Assembly: GCA_021838785.1 (NCBI GenBank)
Contig: JAKCCV010000020.1
Coordinates: forward strand, 1 to 64,000
Reading direction: 5' to 3'
Source of the DNA: Acidobacteriota bacterium
Lineage (GTDB): Bacteria > Acidobacteriota > Terriglobia > UBA7540
DNA: 64,000 bases
The notes under the pieces were generated by a model. It was not told the origin of the DNA and made no database searches. It saw only the letters and a program-made list of their open reading frames with translations. The position numbers were made by a program, and so were the translations under genes. Below, piece by piece: positions 44,597 to 53,999 of this stretch. The number at the start of each line of letters is the position of its first letter. The first letter of the stretch is position 1.

Positions 44597-45445
44597 ATGA
44601 AGCACACTTCACGGCGGGAAGTCCTGAAAGGATTCGGAATGGCCACCGCGCTGCTGGCAACTTCGGATGCTCCTCGGGCCGTTGCCAGCCAGCCTCCACC
44701 CCAAGCCGGCGCTGCACCGGTTTCGCCTGCCGCCATGATGGCCATCGCAGCCCAACCCGGGGACGCTGTGTTTACGATGGGAGCGGCAATCGCGCAGCAA
44801 ATCCGAGGAGGTGGGAAAGGAATCTTCTTCAGTCTGACTCACGGGGAGCGGGGTAATCCGGCCGTTGCTCCGTCAACGTATGGGGCGATGCAAATCGCTG
44901 CCACTCAAAAAGCTGCGGGAATCCTGGGGGCTCAATCTTCCTTCCTTTCCTACCCCGATGGCGAACTTCCCGACAACGAAGAAGCGCGTCTCGCCGTCTG
45001 TGATGCCATCCGACAATACCGGCCGGGGATTATCATCACTCATTGGAAGGGCAGCATGCACAAGGACCACCGCGCCTGCTACCACGTCGTCACGGATGCC
45101 ATTTTCTATGCGGGGCTTCCCGGCCTCAAGTCCAAGCTCCCCGCGCACTCTGTCGCCACGCTTCTTTTCGCTGAGAACTGGGAAGACGCCGAAGGTTTTC
45201 GGCAGGATCTCTACTTGGATGTGAGTGAGGTTTTTGCGCGCTGGATGAGGGCATGCGCGGCTTTTCCCATGTGGCGCGGAGAAACCGGATTTCGATACGA
45301 CGTTTACTATTCGAGCCTGGCAGCAGCTCGCGGCGCTTTGGCGAGCATCGGGCAAAAAAGCGGCGCCCGCTTCAAATACGCCGTCGCGCTCATGTTCCCT
45401 CGCCAATGGGTCGGCCGACCCGTCCGTTCGTTGACCGCCGAATAG
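44597..45445 (+). CDS. PIG-L-like protein with altered active site
   Basis: The 282-residue protein has a twin-arginine-like signal (HTSRREVLKGFGMATALLAT) and a PIG-L/LmbE N-acetyl-sugar deacetylase fold: AIAAQPGDAVFTMGAAIA, FFSLTHGERGNPAVAPSTYG, LSYPDGELPDNEEARLAVCD and ITHWKGSMHKDHRACYHVV. The first motif is normally AHPDDE; here the metal His is Gln and the general-base Asp is Gly. The HKDHRA motif is kept. It may be inactive or have altered chemistry. It lies downstream of the beta-galactosidase gene and ends before a strong terminator. Confidence 0.85.
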   Translation: MKHTSRREVLKGFGMATALLATSDAPRAVASQPPPQAGAAPVSPAAMMAIAAQPGDAVFTMGAAIAQQIRGGGKGIFFSLTHGERGNPAVAPSTYGAMQIAATQKAAGILGAQSSFLSYPDGELPDNEEARLAVCDAIRQYRPGIIITHWKGSMHKDHRACYHVVTDAIFYAGLPGLKSKLPAHSVATLLFAENWEDAEGFRQDLYLDVSEVFARWMRACAAFPMWRGETGFRYDVYYSSLAAARGALASIGQKSGARFKYAVALMFPRQWVGRPVRSLTAE

Positions 45446-45480
45446 ACCTGTGGTCGGCAGCCGTTGGGGTGAGTCGGTAG

Positions 45481-45512
45481 CCGCGACACTGCTTTGTGTG
45501 TCGCGGTTTTTT
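45481..45512 (+). terminator. Intrinsic terminator
   Basis: CCGCGACAC at 45481-45489 and GTGTCGCGG at 45498-45506 form a perfect 9-bp stem with an 8-base loop followed by six Ts. It ends the transcript of the sugar genes. It is the clearest terminator in the window. Confidence 0.9.
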
Positions 45513-45616
45513 GTCTCGCATGCCGTGGGTGTTTCCGTAACGTTTCTTGTTGCTGCCATTGTCGCTCCATTTCAGGGCGACGCGCTTGGGCTGCAGGCGG
45601 AACACAAAATCTTTGA

Positions 45617-45666
45617 GTGGCGGCGGGCTTGAGCCCGCCACGTGGCGACCTAAAGGTTGCCGCTAC
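45617..45666. repeat. Two-hairpin dispersed repeat, copy 2
   Basis: Like the copy at 730-786, this stretch has a GC-rich hairpin (GGCGGGC-TTGA-GCCCGCC) followed by a second hairpin built on GACC-TAAA-GGT and ends in GCTAC. It lies in the 377-base gap between the PIG-L-like gene and the tRNA gene; apart from it and the terminator no gene is seen there. Confidence 0.65.
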
Positions 45667-45822
45667 GCCGACGCTGAACCCCACCACGCACTTAATTCCA
45701 GAGACTCCTCGTCACGTAATTCACAAGCTGGAGCGGGTTTTGTTCCCAAGGGTTCCCAAATCGGATGGGGACGGAAACCCGCCGGTATGCTAGGCTGTTG
45801 GAAAAGAAGGAATCGGGTTTAC

Positions 45823-45899
45823 GGGCCTGTAGCTCAGAAGGATAGAGCAGCGGTTTCCTAAACCGCGGGTCGGGGGTTCGAATCCCTCCAGGCCTACCA
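45823..45899 (+). tRNA. tRNA-Arg (anticodon CCT)
   Basis: A complete 77-base cloverleaf is seen. Acceptor GGGCCTG pairs with CAGGCCT, the D arm is TAGCTCAGAAGGATAGAGCA, the anticodon stem-loop is GCGGT-TTCCTAA-ACCGC with anticodon CCT, and the T arm has GGTTCGAATCC. The 3' CCA is encoded. Read AGG codons for arginine. Confidence 0.97.
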
Positions 45900-46090
45900 C
45901 GCCATCCGCGTTGGCGAACCGGCTCCTATATGGTTCGGCGCCGGTCGGCGTCCGACGTCGGGCGATGCCGAACTGGAGTCACGGGCTGCTGGACTCGGCT
46001 GACGCAACGGATTATGTTTTGCCTTGCTCATCCATCGCAACGGCTCGCTCGCCGATGGCGGTGGTACAATGGTTAAAATATGCGGGGTTC

Positions 46091-46492
46091 ATGATGGCTG
46101 AGAAGGTGAAGAAGACCGACCAGGAATGGAAAGCGACCCTCACGCCGGAACAGTACACGGTGACGCGGCAGAAGGGAACGGAACCTCCTTTCACCGGGCG
46201 ATACTGGGACCAGCACGAGGCCGGCATTTATTGTTGTGTCTGCTGTGGAGCGGAATTGTTCAGTTCAGAAACCAAGTTCGATTCCGGAACCGGCTGGCCA
46301 AGCTTTTGGGCTCCGCTCGATGCCGAGCGAATTGCGACGGAGATTGACCGGAGCTTTTCCATGCAACGCACGGAGGTCCTTTGCGCACGGTGCGACGCTC
46401 ACTTGGGTCATCTTTTTCCCGACGGCCCACGACCAACAGGGCTTCGTTACTGCATCAATTCGGTGGCTCTCCGATTCAAGCCTTCCGCTTAG
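46091..46492 (+). CDS. msrB: Peptide-methionine (R)-S-oxide reductase
   Basis: The 133-residue protein has the MsrB fold: [20 protein letters not shown], zinc-binding CVCCGAELF and [15 protein letters not shown], and the catalytic Cys in [11 protein letters not shown]. It repairs methionine-R-sulfoxide using thioredoxin. Tandem ATGs at 46091/46094 are the likely start; upstream open sequence (from 45911) is weakly supported. No signal peptide, so cytoplasmic. Confidence 0.94.
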   Translation: MMAEKVKKTDQEWKATLTPEQYTVTRQKGTEPPFTGRYWDQHEAGIYCCVCCGAELFSSETKFDSGTGWPSFWAPLDAERIATEIDRSFSMQRTEVLCARCDAHLGHLFPDGPRPTGLRYCINSVALRFKPSA

Positions 46493-46738
46493 ATGAAATA
46501 GGAAATTCCCACTGCTTCGCCTCAACTCTCCGGCTGTGCCGGCAGCATCGCATGGTCGTGAAGGTAAGACAGATTTTCTCGCCCAAACACCCTTGACGCT
46601 GGTATCATTTGGCGGGTCGGGGCCGGGCCGGCCGAGATGAGATGGCTGCCGCGGCCGGCTGCGGAATATGATAGGCTAGTCAGCCCAAACGAAGTGGCGA
46701 GGGCACCGAGGATTACCTGGAGGAGCGAAAGGAGGCTT

Positions 46739-48097
46739 ATGCGTCGTCGTGAATTCTTAGCAGCGGGATGGGCCGCGGCTGCTGCGGCATCCGGACAAAC
46801 AGCGGTGGGCAAGTTGCGCGCGGATCCAGCAGGCGCGGCGGGGCAGTCGAGCGTGGTCACGCCGGTCTCGCGCCGTGCGGATATCTTTCTCTCGCACCGG
46901 CTGGGAACGGACCATGCTGAAGCGATTTCGGTGCTGGACATGAACGGTGACGGCCGGCCCGATATTGTCAGCGGCGCCTATTGGTATGAGAATCCCGGAC
47001 CCGACCATACCCAATGGAAGCGTCACCAATTCCGCTACATCAGCGTTTGGCCGTTTCACATTGCCGGTCAAACCAAAATTGAGTTTGTGGCGGATTGTAT
47101 TCAATTTCTGGATGACGTCAACCACGACGGGGCAATGGATCTGGTGACGGCGGCTTGGCAGACAGACGGCATCTGGTGGTACGAGAACCCTCAGAAGGCC
47201 GATGTGTTCTGGAATCGGCACCTCATCTGTCACTCTCGGGCGACGGAAGGCGGCGTGCAGGCGGACATCAACGGCGACGGCAAGCCGGACATCGCTTTTG
47301 CCCATTACGCGCCGTCCAACCTGATTTGGATTAACTTCGCGGGACCCAAACCCGTGGTTCACTATGTCGGCGGCAAAGCGGCGGATGGGCATGGCGTGGG
47401 CGTGGCGGACATCAACGGCGACGGCAAGCCGGACCTGCTCTCCATTCACGGTTGGCTGGAAAATGTGGATGCCGACCGCGATCAGTGGCGCTGGCATCCG
47501 GAGTGGGAGTTGGGCGAAGCGGGCTTCCCCATCCTCGGCTACGATGTCAATGACGACGGCAAGATGGACATCATCTACGGTCATGGTCACAGCTTCGGCT
47601 TGTACTGGCTCGAGCAGCGGAAAGTGAACGGGAAGCGGAGTTGGAAGCGCCATATCATTGACAACTCGTTCTCGGAGGCTCACGCCCTCAAGCTGGCGGA
47701 TATTGACGGCGACGGCGAACCCGAGCTCATCACCGGCAAGCGTTATCGTGGCGACCCAGACCCCGGCCTTTACGATCCGCTCTGCATCTTTTACTACAAG
47801 ATCAACCGCCGCCGTGGCACATTCACTCGTTTCCCGGTGAGTTACAACGGGACGGCGGAGATTGGCACGCAGGTCATCGTGACGGACATTGACGGCGACG
47901 GAGACCAGGACATCCTTGTGGCGGGCAAGACGGGCGTTCATTGGCTGGAAAATCTGCGCATTGATAAGGTGCCCGCCACCGTGCGCGAGAAGGAGCTGTG
48001 GCTTAATGTCAACTGGCCCTTCGCCGGCGAGAGCGGACCGAACAGCCCGGCGGGCCATGAAATAGACAGCGCCTCCATCGTCAAGTGTGATGGATAA
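46739..48097 (+). CDS. Exported FG-GAP/VCBS repeat protein
   Basis: The 452-residue protein has a twin-arginine-like signal (MRRREFLAAGWAAAAAA) and at least seven Ca-binding loops of FG-GAP/VCBS type: DMNGDGRPDIVSGAYW, DVNHDGAMDLVTAAW, DINGDGKPDIAF, DINGDGKPDLLS, DVNDDGKMDIIYGHG, DIDGDGEPELITG and DIDGDGDQDILVAGK. The repeats fold as a beta-propeller, often part of surface or sugar-binding proteins. GGAGG lies only 3 bases before ATG 46739. It precedes the alpha-fucosidase gene by 91 bases. Confidence 0.9.
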   Translation: MRRREFLAAGWAAAAAASGQTAVGKLRADPAGAAGQSSVVTPVSRRADIFLSHRLGTDHAEAISVLDMNGDGRPDIVSGAYWYENPGPDHTQWKRHQFRYISVWPFHIAGQTKIEFVADCIQFLDDVNHDGAMDLVTAAWQTDGIWWYENPQKADVFWNRHLICHSRATEGGVQADINGDGKPDIAFAHYAPSNLIWINFAGPKPVVHYVGGKAADGHGVGVADINGDGKPDLLSIHGWLENVDADRDQWRWHPEWELGEAGFPILGYDVNDDGKMDIIYGHGHSFGLYWLEQRKVNGKRSWKRHIIDNSFSEAHALKLADIDGDGEPELITGKRYRGDPDPGLYDPLCIFYYKINRRRGTFTRFPVSYNGTAEIGTQVIVTDIDGDGDQDILVAGKTGVHWLENLRIDKVPATVREKELWLNVNWPFAGESGPNSPAGHEIDSASIVKCDG

Positions 48098-48188
48098 CCG
48101 CGGCTGGAGGCCGGAACCTTTCGCTGCGGTTGGCCGGGTGCGGTTTTCTGCCGTCCCGAATGCTTTTTAAGGAGGCGAAGGTAGGGCG

Positions 48189-50042
48189 ATGAGACGACGC
48201 AGGTTTTTTCATATTTTGGGCGGTTTGGCCGCTCAATCCGCGGCCTGGTCATGGCCGGGCACCAAAGCAGCCGATCTGGGTTCTGCACCTCAAGACGCGG
48301 CGAACAGTGGCGTGGCCCAGGCTGGCGCCACGGCGATCGCGCCTGGCTTTGACCATTACACCGAAGACTATGCTCAATTTTGCGCGACCCCGGCGCACCA
48401 GCGTGTCTTTTATGCCTTGCGGAACGGCGGCATTGTTTCCGAACATCTGAATGAACAGGACTGGAGACCCACTGGCTGGGGGAATCCGCCGGCGTTGCCG
48501 GTTCCCGGAGGATCGCACGACGGCGTTCCCATGATCTCGCCCATTCCGGATTTGGCGGGCGATGGCCCGTACAAGGCCACGTGGGATTCGCTGCTTCAGT
48601 ACGAGTGCCCCGAATGGTATCGCGACGCCAAGTTCGGCTTGTGGAATCACTGGAGTCCGCAGTGCGTTCCAGAAGACGGCGACTGGTACGCCCGCAACCT
48701 CTACCGACAGGGCTCCAAGCAAAACCGCTTCCAGTTGGCCCATTATGGCCCTCCCTCCCGTTTTGGTTACAAAGACTTGTGCGCCCAGTGGACGTTGCTG
48801 AATTGGGAGCCCGCCGAATTGATGGACCTGTATGTCCGCGCCGGCGCCAAGTTTTTTGTCGCGCTGGCCAACCATCATGATGGGTTTGACACCTGGAATT
48901 CCAAACACCATCCCTGGAACGCCATCAATATCGGTCCCCATCGCGACGTCATCGGCACGTGGGCGGCGGAAGCGCGGAAGCGCAATCTGCGCTTTGGCGT
49001 GACCGTCCACCAGGCTCGCAACTGGTGGTGGTTCCAAACCAGTCACGGCGCTGACGCTTCCGGACCCTTGGCTGGCATCCCTTATGACGGCCGTTTGACG
49101 CTGGCGGAAGGCAAGCGTCAGTGGTGGGAAGGCTTCGACCCTCAGCAGCTTTACAGCGTTAAGCACCCCCACGATGCTTTGCCGGATGTTTCCTACGTCA
49201 AAAACTTTTATGATCGCACCCGTGATTTGGTGGATCAGCACAACCCCGATTTGCTTTATTTTGACAACCCGCTTTTCCCGCTCGGCTGGGGCGGAATGAA
49301 CATCGGCGCCTATTACTACAATCACAATCTGGCGTTGAACAGCGGCAAAATGGAAGGCGTCATCACCATCAAAGAGGTTCCACCGCATCTTGCCAAAGCC
49401 GTGGTTGCCGATATCGAGCGTGGCCTGGCCGCTCAAATCCTGCCTTATCCCTGGCAATCCGAGACCTGCATCGGCGACTGGCACTATCAGCGCGCTTTGT
49501 TCAACCAGCCGGGGCCGTACGGGGGTTACATGCATCCCCGTCAGGTGATTCATTGGCTGGTGGATACGGTCAGCAAAAACGGAACCTTTCTGCTGAATAT
49601 TCCCGGCAAGCCCGACGGCACCATTGACCGCAAGGAGCATTTGATTCTTGAGCGACTCGCGGAATGGTTCAAAATCAACGGAGAAGCCATTTACGCCACG
49701 CGTCCTTGGACGGTGTTTGGCGAAGGGCCGCACATGATCAAGCCGGGTTCCTTTCAAGGAAAGACCACAGGGGAGTTGGATGCGCGGGATATCCGCTATA
49801 CGCGGAACAAAGCCGGGACGGTGGTTTACGCCATCGTCCTCGGCTGGCCGGCGCCGACCTTCGTTTTGAGCTCTTTCGGCGCCTCCGCGGCCACTCGTCC
49901 CGGCAAGGTGGCGCGCGTGGAGCTGCTGGGTTCCCCTGAGAAGGTCCGTTTTCGGCAAACGGATCAAGGCCTGCGGATCGAGCGGCCTCAGCAGAAGCTG
50001 GCGTCCGATGAGGCAGTCGTTTTCAAACTGACGCTCGCCTAA
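48189..50042 (+). CDS. GH29 alpha-L-fucosidase, exported
   Basis: The 617-residue protein has a twin-arginine signal (MRRRRFFHILGGLAAQSAAW) and GH29 motifs: ECPEWYRDAKFGLWNHWSPQ (family signature FGIF/W-HW), KFFVALANHHDGFDTWNSKH, LRFGVTVHQARNWWW and the nucleophile-containing DLLYFDNPLFPLGWGG (Asp). The C-terminus is a beta-sandwich-like region (GTVVYAIVLGWPAPTF). It releases terminal alpha-fucose, consistent with glycan use by this cluster. Confidence 0.92.
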   Translation: MRRRRFFHILGGLAAQSAAWSWPGTKAADLGSAPQDAANSGVAQAGATAIAPGFDHYTEDYAQFCATPAHQRVFYALRNGGIVSEHLNEQDWRPTGWGNPPALPVPGGSHDGVPMISPIPDLAGDGPYKATWDSLLQYECPEWYRDAKFGLWNHWSPQCVPEDGDWYARNLYRQGSKQNRFQLAHYGPPSRFGYKDLCAQWTLLNWEPAELMDLYVRAGAKFFVALANHHDGFDTWNSKHHPWNAINIGPHRDVIGTWAAEARKRNLRFGVTVHQARNWWWFQTSHGADASGPLAGIPYDGRLTLAEGKRQWWEGFDPQQLYSVKHPHDALPDVSYVKNFYDRTRDLVDQHNPDLLYFDNPLFPLGWGGMNIGAYYYNHNLALNSGKMEGVITIKEVPPHLAKAVVADIERGLAAQILPYPWQSETCIGDWHYQRALFNQPGPYGGYMHPRQVIHWLVDTVSKNGTFLLNIPGKPDGTIDRKEHLILERLAEWFKINGEAIYATRPWTVFGEGPHMIKPGSFQGKTTGELDARDIRYTRNKAGTVVYAIVLGWPAPTFVLSSFGASAATRPGKVARVELLGSPEKVRFRQTDQGLRIERPQQKLASDEAVVFKLTLA

Positions 50043-50163
50043 TCGTCTTGGTGTCCAGGCGAGCCGGGCTCAGCATCGAGGGCGAGCCGGCCTCCGCCGA
50101 ATCTGTGGTAGGGCGCTCGTCGGCGCGAGCGCATGCATCGAGGAACGTTGGACTTTGCGCGCC

Positions 50164-50829
50164 ATGCCGAGATGCCGCGAGCTTCGTGAATATCGTTGTA
50201 CGCTTCACCTCGAAGCTTACGCCTGGCGGCGCGGCTGGCACCTGGTGGCCGGAACCGACGAAGCCGGCCGCGGCGCGCTGCTCGGTCCCGTTTACGCCGC
50301 CGCCGTCATCCTTGACCCAGAGCGGCCGATCCCGGGCCTTGATGATTCCAAAAAGCTCACGCCGGCGGAGCGTGAGGAGCTGGCGGCGGAGATTTACGCC
50401 AAGGCGCGGGCCTGGTGCGTGGCCTCCGTTTCGGCAGTGGAAGTGGATCGGCTCAATATCTATCAAGCTTCGCGGCAGGCGATGCTGCGAGCGTTAGCGG
50501 GCCTTCGCCCCAAGCCCCAATACATTTTGACCGACGCCATGCCCTTGTCGCCGAACGGCACGCATCCCCTCGGCGTGCCGTTTTCAGCCATCGTCCACGG
50601 GGATGCCCGTTCGGGCAGCATCGCGGCGGCCTCCATCCTGGCCAAGGTGGCCCGTGATGCCCAAATGCGCGACCTCGACCGTCTTTATCCACGTTACGGC
50701 CTCGCTCAGAACAAGGGTTACGGCACTGCCGAGCACCTCCAGGCGCTGCGCCGATGGGGTCCCTGTCCGGAGCATCGCAAAACCTACGGCCCCGTCAAGA
50801 GCTGCCTCCAACCCCTGTTTCCGGCATGA
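50164..50829 (+). CDS. rnhB: Ribonuclease HII
   Basis: The 221-residue protein has RNase HII active-site motifs: LVAGTDEAGRGALLGPVYAA, GLDDSKKLT, ILTDAMPLS and GSIAAASILAKVARDAQM. It nicks RNA at RNA-DNA hybrids and removes ribonucleotides. ATG 50164 is preferred; TTG 50155 is in the same frame. 60 bases separate it from pyrC. Confidence 0.95.
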   Translation: MPRCRELREYRCTLHLEAYAWRRGWHLVAGTDEAGRGALLGPVYAAAVILDPERPIPGLDDSKKLTPAEREELAAEIYAKARAWCVASVSAVEVDRLNIYQASRQAMLRALAGLRPKPQYILTDAMPLSPNGTHPLGVPFSAIVHGDARSGSIAAASILAKVARDAQMRDLDRLYPRYGLAQNKGYGTAEHLQALRRWGPCPEHRKTYGPVKSCLQPLFPA

Positions 50830-50888
50830 GGCCCGTGGCGGCACGAACCTTTGATGCTATAGTGTCTTGAGAGGAGCCGTCGTTTTCC

Positions 50889-52193
50889 GTGGCTTCGCCT
50901 CCCATTGCTCAAATGACTCGGCTGCTTATTCAAGGAGGGCGGGTCGTTTCGCCCGCCGATTCTCTCGACGACGAGCTGGATATCCTCATTGAGGGTGAGC
51001 GGATTCAGCGCCTCGGGCATCGGCTTCCCGCAGACGGCGCGGCCCGTTTGGACGTGCGCGGCCAGGTCGTGGCCCCGGGCTTCGTAGATATTCACGTTCA
51101 CCTCCGCGAACCGGGCGATTTGCTTTCCGAAACGCTAGAAACCGGCTTGCAAGCAGCCGTGGCGGGCGGCTTCACGGCGGTTTGCCCCATGCCCAATACC
51201 CGTCCCGTCAACGACCAGCCAGCGTTAACCCGCACGATGATCGCCAAGGCTCGGCAAATTGGCTTGGCGCGGGTGTTTCCGATTGCTGCCGTTTCGCTCA
51301 GCAGTCAAGGAGAGCAGCTTGCGGACCTTGAAAGTCTGAAGGCCGCCGGAGCCGTCGCCTTCTCCGACGACGGCCGTCCGATTAAGACGGCGGCGTTGCT
51401 TCGCCAAGCCCTCCGGCTAGCGCGTCGGCTCGGCACCCCCATCATAGACCACTGCGAAGACCCCGCGCTGAGCGCTGGAGGCGTCGTCAATGCCGGACCG
51501 GTCGCCAGCCGCCATGATTGGCCCGGCATCTCCAACCGCTCGGAAGAGGCTTGCGTGGCGCGTGACATCGAGGTGTGCCAGGCCGAGGACGGCCCGCTCC
51601 ACATCGCTCATCTCTCAACCGCCGGGGCGCTTGAAACCGTGCGTGCCGCCAAGCGGCGTGGCCTGAAGGTCACTTGCGAGGTCACACCCCATCACTTGGC
51701 CTTAACTGAAGAAGCGGTGGAGCATTACGGAACCAACGCCAAAATGAATCCTCCTCTCCGCAGCGCGCAGGATCGGGAAGCCCTTTTGGAAGGATTCAGT
51801 GATCGTACCGTGGACGCCATCGCCACCGACCATGCTCCCCATGCTCCGCAGCGCAAGGCCCTGCCGATGGCGCAGGCGCCGTTTGGCGTCATCGGACTGG
51901 AAACGGCGTTTGCCGTCGCCCTTCAAGAACTCGTCCATTCGAACCGCATCTCGCTCGCCCAAGTGATCAGTCTCTTGAGCGTTCAGCCGGCTCGCATCAT
52001 CCGCCAACCGCTTGGCAGGCTGCAAGAAGGCGCCCTGGCCGACCTCACCATCTTTGACCCTCAGCTTGAATGGACTTACTCTGCCGCGAGAGGCTTCTCC
52101 AAGAGCCGCAACTCGCCCTTCGAGGGCCGCGCCTTCCGCGGCGCCGTGACCGCTACTTTAGTGGGCGGTAAAATCGTTTATCAACGCCGATAA
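50889..52193 (+). CDS. pyrC: Dihydroorotase
   Basis: The 434-residue amidohydrolase makes dihydroorotate from carbamoyl-aspartate. Motifs: VAPGFVDIHVHLREPG (metal His pair), VCPMPNTRPVNDQPAL, AVAFSDDGRPIKTA, HIAHLSTAGALETVRAAKRR, VTPHHLALTEEAV and AIATDHAPHAPQRK. This is the class I (PyrC-type with DDGR loop) bacterial form. Start GTG 50889 with GAGGAG upstream; ATG 50913 is an alternative. Confidence 0.94.
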   Translation: MASPPIAQMTRLLIQGGRVVSPADSLDDELDILIEGERIQRLGHRLPADGAARLDVRGQVVAPGFVDIHVHLREPGDLLSETLETGLQAAVAGGFTAVCPMPNTRPVNDQPALTRTMIAKARQIGLARVFPIAAVSLSSQGEQLADLESLKAAGAVAFSDDGRPIKTAALLRQALRLARRLGTPIIDHCEDPALSAGGVVNAGPVASRHDWPGISNRSEEACVARDIEVCQAEDGPLHIAHLSTAGALETVRAAKRRGLKVTCEVTPHHLALTEEAVEHYGTNAKMNPPLRSAQDREALLEGFSDRTVDAIATDHAPHAPQRKALPMAQAPFGVIGLETAFAVALQELVHSNRISLAQVISLLSVQPARIIRQPLGRLQEGALADLTIFDPQLEWTYSAARGFSKSRNSPFEGRAFRGAVTATLVGGKIVYQRR

Positions 52194-52309
52194 TCCCGCC
52201 TTCGATTGACTTTTTCAGTCACCGTAGGCATCATCCGGTTGAAATTCGTGGGGCGGCGGCGCGGGAAGGATGGTCCGCTCCCCGCAGAGCTTGTTTTGAG
52301 GATATCCTC

Positions 52310-53365
52310 ATGTCGCTTTCCGCGACGGGCGCGGTCTCGGCTGCCTTTGAACAGACCGGGCAACAACTTTTTCACCCCTGGCGGCCTCGCTTCTGGGCTC
52401 GCATGGCGGTCGTCGCCATGACCACCGGCGAGTTTTCATCCCCCGGAAGTTATAACGAATGGGGACATTGGCTGCCCACTTCACAACCAAGGCGGCTGAA
52501 CGTCCCCTGGCGAGGAACTGCAAAAGCCATTTGGGAGCGAATGCTCCATTTCTGGCCGCTCTTGGTGGTGCTCGCGATTTTGACCGTGGTCTTGGCCGCC
52601 ATGTGGATTTACATGGCGTGTGTGTTTCGGTTCATCCTGTTTGAATCCGTGCTGGATGGCGAATGCGATGTGAAAGCCGGTTGGCCCAAGTGGAAGCCGC
52701 AAGGGCTGAGCTACTTGCTTTGGAAAGTCGTCTTGTGGCTGAGCACCGCCGTAGTCACCTTCGCCCTGGTGGGCGTTCCTTGGGCATGGGCCGTTCACGT
52801 TGGCCTTTTGCGGCGACGTTGGGGGCATCTGCCCCTGAGCACTCCTGGGGGCGCCGTTTCGTTGGTTTTCATGGCGTTGTTCCTGCTGACCTTCGGAATT
52901 GCCTCACTTCTGGCGCAGGACTTTGTCGTCCCCATTATGGCGCTTGAGAAGGTGGGCATTCTGGAGGGCTGGCGAAGGTTCTATCCCATGCTGCGGCAGG
53001 AAAAGAAGTCCTACGCAGGCTACCTCCTGATGAGGATTCTCCTGTCGCTGGGTGTGGCCATCGTGTTCGGGATCGCCAGTTTGCTCGCGCTATTGTTGAT
53101 GATGATTCCGCTGGCCATCCTGGGGTTGGGGATTTTTCTTGCCGGCGAAGCGGCCCACCTTGCCTTTAACTATTACACCTTCAGCGCCGTTGTGATCCTC
53201 GCCGGAGGCGCCCTGGCGGCTATCGTCTATGTACTTTCTCTTGTTTCAACACCCGCCATGATTTTCTTTCAGTCGTACGCCAACCATTTTTTAGGCTCAC
53301 GTTATCCGGCCCTGGGTGCGCGGGTTTTTCGGGGCGCGTCTCCGGCGCCGTCGTCGGAGCTATAG
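52310..53365 (+). CDS. Polytopic membrane protein of unknown function
   Basis: The 351-residue protein has six or more membrane helices in two groups (FWPLLVVLAILTVVLAAMWI, FTLVGV-type WLSTAVVTFALVGVPWAWAV, VSLVFMALFLLTFGIASLLA, LLSLGVAIVFGIASLLALLL). The sequence EKVGILEGWRRFYPMLRQEK between groups is reminiscent of DUF4013/glycerophosphoryl-type membrane domains, but I cannot name the family with certainty. The ribosome binding site GAGGA is within the perfect palindrome GAGGATATCCTC (52298-52309) immediately before ATG 52310. Confidence 0.7.
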   Translation: MSLSATGAVSAAFEQTGQQLFHPWRPRFWARMAVVAMTTGEFSSPGSYNEWGHWLPTSQPRRLNVPWRGTAKAIWERMLHFWPLLVVLAILTVVLAAMWIYMACVFRFILFESVLDGECDVKAGWPKWKPQGLSYLLWKVVLWLSTAVVTFALVGVPWAWAVHVGLLRRRWGHLPLSTPGGAVSLVFMALFLLTFGIASLLAQDFVVPIMALEKVGILEGWRRFYPMLRQEKKSYAGYLLMRILLSLGVAIVFGIASLLALLLMMIPLAILGLGIFLAGEAAHLAFNYYTFSAVVILAGGALAAIVYVLSLVSTPAMIFFQSYANHFLGSRYPALGARVFRGASPAPSSEL

Positions 53366-53394
53366 CCTTGCCCCACTGTCTCGGCGGGGCAAGG
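53366..53394. terminator. Bidirectional terminator-like hairpin
   Basis: CCTTGCCCC at 53366-53374 and GGGGCAAGG at 53386-53394 form a perfect 9-bp stem with an 11-base loop between two convergent genes (ending at 53365 and 53417). It begins directly at the stop codon of the membrane protein. Confidence 0.7.
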
Positions 53395-53416
53395 ACCTCT
53401 TTCAGCCGCCGGAACT

Positions 53417-53992
53417 CTACTTTCGGGTTCGGCTGCCGGGCTTCACCACCGGCATGCCCGCTCTGCACATGGGGCAATCGGCAACTTCGTAATTGGAAAC
53501 ATGAAGGGTCATCAACGCAGACTGAGGTAATCCGAACCCCACCTGTCCTCCGCTCCGATCCACCAGCGCCCCGATGCCTGCAATTTTCCCTCCCGCTTCT
53601 TCCACGCAGTGCATGGTTTCGCGGGTCGAGAGGCCGGTTGTGATGACGTCCTCCACCACCAACACCGGCTCACCCGGCTCAAAGGAAAACCCTCGCCGCA
53701 ACTTCATCGCGCCGTCTTGCCGCTCCGTGAACACCGCGCGCGCGCCGAGGGCTCGCGCCACCTCATGGGCCACAATCACCCCCCCCAGCGCCGGCGCTGC
53801 GACGGCGCTCACGCGCAGGTCTTTGAGCTTGGCCGCCAGTTCGCCGCACAACTGTTCGGCGACGCGCGGGTATTGCAACACCAAGGCGCACTGAATATAA
53901 CGATCGCTGTGCAGGCCCGACGAAAGCACAAAGTGGCCCTCCAGTAGTGCGGCATGATCTTGAAAGATTTGGAGAATTTCCTCTTCGGTCAT
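53417..53992 (-). CDS. pyrE: Orotate phosphoribosyltransferase
   Basis: The 191-residue protein has the PRPP-binding motif VLVVEDVITTGLSTRETM, the phosphate-binding loop AAPALGGVIVAHEVARALGA and FTERQDGAMKLRRGF. A C-terminal CPMC motif (VADCPMCRAGMP) is typical of this PyrE subgroup. ATG 53992 overlaps nothing and lies 7 bases after the pyrF stop; the frame also opens to 54019 inside pyrF. It converts orotate to OMP in pyrimidine synthesis. Confidence 0.95.
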   Translation of the reverse strand: MTEEEILQIFQDHAALLEGHFVLSSGLHSDRYIQCALVLQYPRVAEQLCGELAAKLKDLRVSAVAAPALGGVIVAHEVARALGARAVFTERQDGAMKLRRGFSFEPGEPVLVVEDVITTGLSTRETMHCVEEAGGKIAGIGALVDRSGGQVGFGLPQSALMTLHVSNYEVADCPMCRAGMPVVKPGSRTRK

Positions 53993-53999
53993 GGCGATC

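Noticed and set aside
46757-48058. Minus-strand open frame of 433 codons
   Set aside because: It is the complement of the repeated Ca-binding loops of the FG-GAP protein, which keep this frame open by composition.
48249-49967. Minus-strand open frame of 572 codons
   Set aside because: It is a shadow of the GH29 fucosidase gene, which has its signal peptide and catalytic motifs on the plus strand.
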